In this document: in pieces, positions 7,077-12,421 of the stretch | Numbering within the stretch: the stretch's first letter is position 1 | Layout of the letters: every line of letters begins with the position of its first letter | Assembly: GCA_910589095.1 (NCBI GenBank) | Contig: CAJUSN010000035.1 | Span: forward strand, 5,767-18,187 | Length of the DNA: 12,421 bases | DNA from: an uncultured Muribaculaceae bacterium | GTDB lineage: Bacteria; Bacteroidota; Bacteroidia; Bacteroidales; Muribaculaceae | Direction: 5' to 3' | The notes under the pieces: generated by a model | Told to the model about the DNA's origin: nothing | Databases searched by the model: none | The model's input: the letters and a program-made list of their open reading frames with translations, nothing else | Made by a program: the position numbers and the translations under genes

Positions 7077-7294
7077 ATGAGCAATCAAAGCATCCCCACA
7101 ACCCAGGCCCAAGCCACCGCAACCGACGCTCCGCTCAACCGCCGCGACTATATCATATTTATTATTTTCATAGCCATCCTCGGCTCGTTCAGCTCGTTGG
7201 TCAACGACATGTATCTGCCGGCCATACCCCGCATGATGCGCCAGTACCACACCACCCCCTCCATGACACAGCTCGGCATATCGGCTGCAATGCT
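7077..7294 (+). pseudogene. Relic of a Bcr/CflA-type MFS transporter gene (N-terminal 72 codons)
   Basis: The frame starts MSNQSIPTTQ and continues with the LNRRDYIIFIIFIAILG helix and NDMYLPAIPRMMRQY, the first transmembrane segment and signature of Bcr/CflA drug efflux permeases (12 helices, about 400 residues). It breaks after SAAML at about 7294, where the sequence switches to the 3' end of a pgeF gene read out of frame, giving a meaningless tail up to a stop at 7344-7346. Over 68 nt it differs at only one base from the start of the intact MFS gene at the window's right edge, yet the first dozen codons are unrelated between the two. This marks it as another allele rather than a simple recent duplication. 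Nonfunctional. Confidence 0.85.
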
Positions 7295-7366
7295 ATGCGC
7301 TTCTACTCAGCCCGCGCCCTCTCCATTGCCTCAGGCCGCACCCTAATGGCCATCATCCTCCCCTGA
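7286..7366 (+). pseudogene. Relic of a second pgeF allele (last 26 codons and stop)
   Basis: In the frame C-N-A-M-R-F-Y-S-A-R the sequence encodes the pgeF C-terminus. From 7295 it is identical for 41 nt to pgeF at 4807 onward, then diverges at several positions and ends with its own TGA (7364-7366) two codons earlier than the intact gene. It is therefore a diverged allele, not a copy of the pgeF in this window. It is joined in front to the MFS relic inside the shared string GCTGCAATGCT. The 100 nt that follow (7367-7467), up to the converging res gene, hold nothing I can recognise. Confidence 0.85.
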
Positions 7367-7467
7367 AAAGTTACTGCATAAGTGCCAATAGAAATTCGTC
7401 TTGATGCAGTCAATTCAGATAATATCCGCGAAATTGGCGACCCATACAGCCAACATTAGCGCCTGCG

Positions 7468-9846
7468 TCAATTCGCGTATTGGTCAGGGTGAAATGCTGT
7501 CCACCCGAGAAGATCTGTGGTGTTTCCAATAGGCAACTTAGAATATTTCCATAGATTACCCTCGCGGATTAATATACCACCTCGCAAGTTAAGATGCTTG
7601 TTTGTTTCGCTCGCCATATATTTGATAAGAGCATTGTGCTTTTTCGGAGCATCATACTTTTCGCTACCCACACTTTTCGTATCAAAAAGGAATATTTGGC
7701 CGTTTTTCATGCGGATAACGTAATCTGGATAGAAAAGATCTTTGCTAGTCTCACTCTTTTCGTACACAATAGAATAGTGTTGCTTTCCTCTGTCGCCGTT
7801 CTTGTACCACCAATCAATAAATTCTGCGTTTTCTTCAAGGAAACGCTCAAATTCCTTTTCGGGTGATGAAGCGTCGTTAAAGCGGATAAACGGCAATAAC
7901 GCATGGTCTTTTACCTGCGATATCTCATCGTGGTTCTCGCTGTTGTAGTATCGTTCAGATGGCACCTCCCACTGATACTCAATAAAGGAGCGCTCACATT
8001 TTTCTTGTTTCTTGCCAAGTATGTGACGCTTATAGATGTCGAGGGCGCGACAAATCACTTCTTCGAATTTGTCCTTATTGCTATGGTAGAGAATAACCTT
8101 TATTGCATCGTTATCAATCAATCCGAAAGTGCGCTCCATACATTCAAGAAGATATGTGGTAAGTACTTTCAGCGAATGGGCAGGCTCGAAACCGCTTATG
8201 TGTGCCATGCAGAAATTCTCGAATATGCGCATAAGTTCATCCATGCTTTGTGCATAGCCAACTTTCTTATCGTGTATATAAATGATGTCGTGGCCGTTCT
8301 CCGGCTCGAAGTACACATTTTTTGGCAATTCAACCTTGATACTGCGCACATTGAAATTTATGCCCTGCTCCTCGGCCTTTTTGCGGTTGTTGGCGATAAC
8401 ACCGCCAAGCTCGCCAAATTCTTCGATAACTTCGCTATCTTCTTCCTCTTCACCAAAAGGCGAAAAACCGAGTGACATCTGCACATGGGGTTTAAGCCAC
8501 ATTTCGTTAAAGGCAGCCTCGAGAAATTCGCGGAAGTCGGGGCCGAGACGGTTACGGTCTGCACTCTTGTATTCCCTATATACTGATGCGAGAGATACAT
8601 TACACAATTTTTCGCGGCGCACGGCTCGCAAGTCGCGCCAAATATAGTTGATGTCGGCTTGCACAATCTCAATCATATCCTTAGAGAGATTGGTGTAGAC
8701 GTAGCCTTTGTTGAGTAGCGGATTAGTGTAATGCTTTTGTTCAGGCATACGGAGTATGCGTCCTACCGTCTGCATTGAGAATTGGAAACTGCCAACTTTT
8801 CGGAAGATGAGCAGAACTGCGGCGCGAGGGCAATCCCATCCCAATGCAATTGCTTGCTTGAAAAGAAGAGCTTCAGCGAGGTTGTCGGGTTTCTCCAAAT
8901 CATCCACGTTTTCTTTTTCACCACTGAGCCAAACGGCAAGTTTGCCGTTGTCGGTGGTTATTCCGTGCATATTTTCAAGGTATAAAAGCACCTCCTCTTT
9001 CACGGTCTGATCATCGCCCTCCAACGACTCGTTGTAATCGTCGGGGAGCTGAATGAGAAGAAGCGGATTGATGTTTACACCAAGAGCCTTGTATGCGTCG
9101 GCTATCTCTTGCCTCTTTTCAAGGGCGTGTTTCAAAAGGAGTTGTGTGAGTGATGCGACGTTTGCTTTGACGTCGATCCGCGGATTAAGGACAATTCCCT
9201 CCTTAATCATTTCTTCCTTGATAACGTCCTCGCGTTTCACATTCACCAATTCGTCGCCCATTGTGTTAGGAGTAGCTGAAATGCGTATCTCAACTTTAGG
9301 CCTGATACGCGCAAGCACCTTTTCGCTCTGCTTAGCCATTTTGGTAGCGTACCTATGCTCTTCGTCGATGATTACTACAATGCGCAAGCCATGCTCCTGA
9401 GTGCGACGACAAACATCGTAGAGTGAACATTCGTTTTCATTCTCGCGCACCATAAGGTTTTTATCCTTATTGATGCTTTCCCAGTTGATGAACAATATCT
9501 CGCCGGGGCGCACATAGCCGTCGGCAGAGTGATCAAGTTCGTCATACATTACTGGCCGGAGCACTCGTGTTTCGGTGAAGTAGTTCTGCATTTTCATATA
9601 GCTCTGCTCATGCAGTTTATTGGGGGCTATCCAAATAAATGCACAATCTTTAACGTGGCCCGTTGCCGAGTCCCGTATGTCGGTTATAAGGCGGTTGAGC
9701 ATTTCGGATGTCATGACGGTTTTTCCACTTCCTGTGGGTGCCTTGAAAACAAGGCGTTTGCGATAACCGCTGCAGTTGAGCAGGTCTATAGTCTTGGCAA
9801 CAAGATCGTTGACAGCCTTCCGTTGATATTTGAGTGACTTAATCAT
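7468..9846 (-). CDS. res: Type III restriction enzyme, Res subunit (helicase-nuclease)
   Basis: Res works with Mod to cut unmodified foreign DNA after ATP-driven communication between two recognition sites. The 792-residue product is a superfamily 2 helicase: Walker A APTGSGKT (36-43), Walker B DEEH (161-164), SAT motif (190-192) and the arginine-finger motif QTVGRILR (359-366). The C-terminus carries a PD-(D/E)xK nuclease, with Pro-Asp at 707-708 (YPDYVI) and Asp-Thr-Lys at 722-724 (FDTKS). It is shorter than classical Res proteins (about 970 residues), but all catalytic parts are present. Its ATG overlaps the mod TGA as ATGA (9843-9846), so it is co-transcribed and translationally coupled. 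It converges on the pgeF relic. No internal stop or frameshift is seen, so it is probably active. Confidence 0.93.
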   Translation of the reverse strand: MIKSLKYQRKAVNDLVAKTIDLLNCSGYRKRLVFKAPTGSGKTVMTSEMLNRLITDIRDSATGHVKDCAFIWIAPNKLHEQSYMKMQNYFTETRVLRPVMYDELDHSADGYVRPGEILFINWESINKDKNLMVRENENECSLYDVCRRTQEHGLRIVVIIDEEHRYATKMAKQSEKVLARIRPKVEIRISATPNTMGDELVNVKREDVIKEEMIKEGIVLNPRIDVKANVASLTQLLLKHALEKRQEIADAYKALGVNINPLLLIQLPDDYNESLEGDDQTVKEEVLLYLENMHGITTDNGKLAVWLSGEKENVDDLEKPDNLAEALLFKQAIALGWDCPRAAVLLIFRKVGSFQFSMQTVGRILRMPEQKHYTNPLLNKGYVYTNLSKDMIEIVQADINYIWRDLRAVRREKLCNVSLASVYREYKSADRNRLGPDFREFLEAAFNEMWLKPHVQMSLGFSPFGEEEEDSEVIEEFGELGGVIANNRKKAEEQGINFNVRSIKVELPKNVYFEPENGHDIIYIHDKKVGYAQSMDELMRIFENFCMAHISGFEPAHSLKVLTTYLLECMERTFGLIDNDAIKVILYHSNKDKFEEVICRALDIYKRHILGKKQEKCERSFIEYQWEVPSERYYNSENHDEISQVKDHALLPFIRFNDASSPEKEFERFLEENAEFIDWWYKNGDRGKQHYSIVYEKSETSKDLFYPDYVIRMKNGQIFLFDTKSVGSEKYDAPKKHNALIKYMASETNKHLNLRGGILIREGNLWKYSKLPIGNTTDLLGWTAFHPDQYAN

Positions 9847-11822
9847 ACCTCACCACCTTTCTCTGTTTCATTGCCGTATAGGCCGCAGTGCGGAAGCTCT
9901 TCCGAGTCGGTGCCGAGTTCGGTGCTTTTTCGTTCTGCGTCTTGGTGGATAAGTTGACATTTCTGCTTTGGCAATACACGCTTGTAAGCGTCGTAGATTG
10001 CTGCGGGCAGAGCGCAGGTCGTAACGCGGTCTGCCACGTCCTCAAAATCATCGTCGAAGGCGTAGCGGTTAGGCGAGAACATATAAACCTTTATGGGATT
10101 CTCAGGCTTTGGCATTGCAGCAAGCACTTCCACAACCGGGGCAATGCTACGTTCATCATAGATCACGAGCATTTGCTCGTTGCCGTCGGAGAAATAGCGC
10201 AGAGCCGACGGTTTCAGCTTGTTACCTCCAAGATGCGTTCGCTCGGTGTAGATGCCATTTTTGATGCAGAGCAGGTCGGTAGCGGCTTTGATTAACTTAC
10301 GCATATTCGACGCGGTTGCGCGACGTGGAACAAATTCTGTGCGGTAATAACGCAAAGTGTTGTCCTTTAAGCCTTCTATGTTTTCGGATTTATCTAATAT
10401 ACCCAAAAGGGTAATAAACCCGTCCTTGACCTCAAACTTAAAAGAATCATATGCATCCTTATTTGAATTTTTTATGTCTTCAATTTTCTTTAGCAGTGCC
10501 GCGCTTTTCTTAAGTTTAGAAATCGTCAATTTCTCAGATAGCAAAACGACTCCATTTTTGCCTCGACTCGTGTACCCAGTTATAATATTCCTGTTGCGGG
10601 GGTATGTAACTGTCTCACATATTTGATTTTCGTTATTGGTCACAAGTATGCATGTACGTTTACCTCCGTCAAGGAAATTAGACCGCATTACAGCGTTTAA
10701 TGTTGTTCCACTGCCCGCAAAAAAATCTAGCACCGTACAATCTTTGTTGGGAAAGAGCGATAAAAAGTATGAGATAAGTTTAGAGGGCTTTGGATTGTCA
10801 AAATCGTTTGGACCAACTATTGAAAATAATTCAGTCTTTCCACTTCTAGTACGACCAAATCTCTCCTCGAAAAGAATATTTCGAGGCATCGCTCCTTCAG
10901 ATTCGTAATTTTTGGTATAAACGCACCCGTTCTCGAATACAAGTTCATCGTATCTTTCAGCAACAGTATCTTTACTCCATCTCCAACGCGCCACTTTATG
11001 TTCAAGATCTGCGTGATGAACGCTATATATCACTCCGTCTGGGCCCTCTATGGGGAAGTCAAGTGAGGCATGATATCCCAAACTTTGCTTGTCTAAGCGG
11101 TCTAAAGAATACCTACCATTTTCATCTTCCCGATTGTACGAGGTAGTAACTGTCCGTCCTTCATCGTCAGCCAGTTGTAGAAAATCTGAGCTTTTTGCGT
11201 ATGCTAAAATGTACTCGGAATCGGTAGCCACAAATTTTGCGTCATTTGCCCCCCCACTCTTACTTTTCCATATAAAGGAAGCAACAAGATTGTTACGCCC
11301 GAAAATTTCATCGCAGAGAAGTTTTAGAGCAGCGTACTCGTTTTCATCAATGGAGATAAATATAATCCCCTTTGGGTTAAGCAGTCTCTTTGCTATTACT
11401 AATCGTTTATGAATAAATGAAAGCCATTTAGAGTGCCGGAATGCATCGGTTTTATCAACATAACTGTCATTGTACTTGAAGTCCTTATTGCCGGTGTTAT
11501 AAGGCGGGTCAATGTAGATTACATCTATTTTGCCTTCGTGGGTGTAGGTAAGCGCGGTGAGTGCGTGCAGGTTGTCGCCCTCAATGAGGATATGATTGGG
11601 CGCATCGTCAGCATCGCTGATTATTGCACGATCTTTTACCTCGGTAAGAACAGGCAACTCGGTTTCGAGTTGCGCTTCTACCGCTTCGGGCTTGTTCTCC
11701 CACACCAACCCGTATTTGGGGGTGGTGCGCAGCAGTTCGAGGAGACTGCTCCTCTCGTCAGCGGAAAGTCCTTCAATCTCCCGTATGCGCTCAATAAGTT
11801 GTGAACGGTCTATCGCTTTCAT
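9843..11822 (-). CDS. mod: Type III DNA adenine methyltransferase, Mod subunit
   Basis: Mod recognises the target sequence and methylates adenine using S-adenosylmethionine; it is also needed for cleavage by Res. The 659-residue product has the beta-class motif order: DPPYNTGNKDF (105-115) before the SAM-binding FFAGSGTT (367-374). A variable stretch between about 190 and 360 probably carries the target recognition domain. I chose the ATG at 11822 (MKAIDRSQLIERIREIEGL) because the family N-terminus normally begins close to this helix. The longer frame from 11906 would start inside a terminator hairpin loop and encode an unlikely extension. The gene is preceded by a promoter, a structured leader and a U-tract terminator 52 nt before the start, so its expression is likely attenuated. 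The specificity cannot be read from the sequence. There is no simple repeat tract suggesting phase variation. Confidence 0.92.
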   Translation of the reverse strand: MKAIDRSQLIERIREIEGLSADERSSLLELLRTTPKYGLVWENKPEAVEAQLETELPVLTEVKDRAIISDADDAPNHILIEGDNLHALTALTYTHEGKIDVIYIDPPYNTGNKDFKYNDSYVDKTDAFRHSKWLSFIHKRLVIAKRLLNPKGIIFISIDENEYAALKLLCDEIFGRNNLVASFIWKSKSGGANDAKFVATDSEYILAYAKSSDFLQLADDEGRTVTTSYNREDENGRYSLDRLDKQSLGYHASLDFPIEGPDGVIYSVHHADLEHKVARWRWSKDTVAERYDELVFENGCVYTKNYESEGAMPRNILFEERFGRTRSGKTELFSIVGPNDFDNPKPSKLISYFLSLFPNKDCTVLDFFAGSGTTLNAVMRSNFLDGGKRTCILVTNNENQICETVTYPRNRNIITGYTSRGKNGVVLLSEKLTISKLKKSAALLKKIEDIKNSNKDAYDSFKFEVKDGFITLLGILDKSENIEGLKDNTLRYYRTEFVPRRATASNMRKLIKAATDLLCIKNGIYTERTHLGGNKLKPSALRYFSDGNEQMLVIYDERSIAPVVEVLAAMPKPENPIKVYMFSPNRYAFDDDFEDVADRVTTCALPAAIYDAYKRVLPKQKCQLIHQDAERKSTELGTDSEELPHCGLYGNETEKGGEV

Positions 11823-11859
11823 GGCGAATCTATGAATCGCGGATTCACCTCGCGACAAA

Positions 11860-11935
11860 TTTGGTCGGTTTTTCAAAAAAAGAGCGTGAGAATCTGTACT
11901 TCGCATATTCTCAAAGCTCGGAAAAACCGACCAAA
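11860..11935. repeat. Nested inverted repeat around the mod attenuator
   Basis: TTTGGTCGGTTTTTC (11860-11874) and GAAAAACCGACCAAA (11921-11935) are perfect 15-nt inverted arms. They enclose a second hairpin (11882-11919). A further copy of GGTCGGTTTTTT lies at 12094-12105. On the mod transcript the middle copy can pair with either of the other two. Confidence 0.8.
11875..11919 (-). terminator. Intrinsic terminator/attenuator ahead of mod
   Basis: Read on the minus strand, GAGC plus TGAGAAT pair with ATTCTCA plus GCTC (11 pairs, small internal loop, 13-nt apical loop). Seven U residues follow directly (11881-11875). It lies between the mod promoter and the mod start codon, 52 nt before the latter, the same place as the terminator ahead of the lipoprotein gene. 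Confidence 0.75.
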
Positions 11936-12071
11936 GTTAAACCGATTCAGCAGACTATGCTTTTCGAGAAACTCACGCCGGTATATAAAGCTACCCAAAC
12001 TCACTCCATGCCGCAAAGGCATAGAATGAGCCGGATAGGTAAATACATACCCGTGAGCATCTACTATTGCA

Positions 12072-12120
12072 TTATTCTTGGCTGAATTAAACTGGTCGGT
12101 TTTTTGCTTTGCAAGAATAA
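12072..12120. repeat. Inverted repeat in the mod leader
   Basis: TTATTCTTG (12072-12080) and CAAGAATAA (12112-12120) are perfect inverted arms. Allowing one mismatch they extend by three more pairs. The 31-nt loop contains the GGTCGGTTTTTT copy. Confidence 0.65.
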
Positions 12121-12195
12121 AGCGAGTAAACGCCTTTTATTATGTCCTCCCGCCCCGCCTCCTCGCTTGGATGGCATGCGGCGTGAGTCTTGCAG

Positions 12196-12226
12196 CAAAA
12201 TTAATAAAATATCATTGAACAACAAA
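12196..12226 (-). promoter_or_regulatory. Bacteroidota-type promoter of the mod-res operon
   Basis: On the minus strand, -33 TTTG (12226-12223) and -7 TAATTTTG (12203-12196) are 19 nt apart, a full match to the Bacteroides consensus. Transcription should begin near 12191, giving a leader of about 369 nt before mod. A second -7-like box (TAACTTTG, 11939-11932) has no -33 partner and would start inside the inverted repeat, so I favour the distal one. Confidence 0.75.
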
Positions 12227-12321
12227 GTTTTTATATCAAGTATCCGAATAACAACATGAAACTTTATCGCCCCCGTCTGTGTTGAAACTACCGAGGGTTA
12301 TCCGCCCCCGACATCTTCCAC

Positions 12322-12421
12322 ATGAACACTCCACAGCACCCCTCCCCCACTCCGACCACCGACGCCCCGCTCAACCGCCGCGACTATATCATATTTATTA
12401 TTTTCATAGCCATCCTCGGCT
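12322..12421 (+). CDS. Bcr/CflA-type MFS transporter, N-terminal part (runs off the window)
   Basis: The frame starts at ATG 12322 with a Pro/Thr-rich MNTPQHPSPTPTTDAPLN, then the first membrane helix RRDYIIFIIFIAILG, and is open to the window edge (33 codons). Codons 14-33 are the same as those of the relic at 7077-7294, which continues into the NDMYLPAIP signature of inner-membrane drug:H+ antiporters; assignment of this gene therefore rests on that relic. Substrate unknown. I found no consensus promoter in 12227-12321; the region is weakly similar to the segment just upstream of the relic (a TGTTGAAA stretch followed by a C-rich stretch). In the presumed ancestral layout this gene followed pgeF. 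Confidence 0.75.
   Translation, partial: MNTPQHPSPTPTTDAPLNRRDYIIFIIFIAILG

Larger units (their letters stand above)
11875..12191 (-). ncRNA. Structured leader RNA (attenuator-like) ahead of mod
   Basis: The stretch of about 317 nt runs from the predicted transcription start near 12191 to the terminator U-tract. Its blocks match, in the same order, those of the lipoprotein leader: GCCGCATG..CAAG (12182-12166), AAAAGGCGTTTACT with ATTCTTGC (12138-12111), AGTAGATGC with GTATGTAT, TTAC and ATCCGGC (12065-12028), CCGGCGTGAG, then TCTCACGCTCTTTTTTT at the terminator. After the terminator, CGAGGTGA is also shared. Indels between the two copies include a net 7-nt difference just after AGTAGATG, so encoded peptides are not conserved. 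Additional hairpins are ATGCC..GGCAT (12008-12022) and a 9-bp stem at 12072-12120. Role inferred: attenuation of mod-res, or a separate small RNA. The whole 12191-11823 interval has no gene. Confidence 0.6.

Noticed and set aside
7903..8475. 190-codon + strand ORF opposite res
   Set aside because: It is a shadow of res, with no recognisable domain and no promoter; the res frame has all helicase and nuclease motifs.
9843..11822. Phase-variable mod gene
   Set aside because: Many type III mod genes switch through simple repeats, but I see no homopolymer or short tandem tract long enough in this gene.
11823..11906. 28-codon N-terminal extension of Mod from ATG 11906
   Set aside because: The extended start lies in the loop of the U-tract terminator hairpin, and the added residues do not look like Mod. 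MKAIDRSQLIERI at 11822 is the natural start.
11932..11939. Proximal mod promoter at TAACTTTG on the minus strand
   Set aside because: There is no TTTG/TTG 19-21 nt upstream, and transcription would begin within the inverted repeat arm; the distal site at 12196-12226 has both elements.
4888..12321. Insertion sequence, integrative element or CRISPR array
   Set aside because: No transposase, integrase, terminal inverted repeats with target duplications, or regularly spaced repeats are visible in the accessory region.

Overview
The window looks like a Bacteroidales chromosome, plausibly Muribaculaceae-like; the family is an inference from gene content and style, not a database result. Three promoters match the Bacteroidota consensus (TTTG or TTG at -33, 19-20 nt, TAnnTTTG at -7). 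SecG has an Ala/Pro/Glu tail, Obg has an acidic tail, and a lipoprotein has acidic residues just after its lipobox cysteine.

Left part (1-4887), all on + and GC-rich, is housekeeping. It holds the 3' end of a small conserved protein, secG, a nonulosonate-type CMP-sugar synthetase followed by a CBS/nucleotidyltransferase protein (a PtmB/PtmE-like pair), the ribosome-assembly GTPase obg, and pgeF overlapping the obg stop. A strong intrinsic terminator (4925-4961) closes this block.

Right part (4888-12321) is a composite accessory region wedged between pgeF and a Bcr/CflA-type MFS transporter gene that begins at 12322 and leaves the window. It is visibly AT-richer. It contains two cargo units in tandem. 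Unit 1 is a + strand lipoprotein gene broken by a frameshift, followed by a long hairpin and a truncated N-terminal relic of a second MFS allele. That relic is fused at a short microhomology to the 3' end of a second pgeF allele. Unit 2 is a minus-strand type III restriction-modification operon (mod then res, ATGA overlap). The relics suggest that pgeF-[cargo]-MFS is an insertion hotspot and that two different cargo arrangements were joined here.

The most interesting signal is that both cargo units, on opposite strands, are preceded by the same kind of long leader. Each has a canonical promoter, about 320-345 nt of structured RNA with several shared sequence blocks in the same order, an intrinsic terminator with a U-tract, then about 50 nt before the start codon. 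This looks like a diverged family of attenuator leaders or small RNAs attached to accessory genes. I did not recognise it as a named RNA class.
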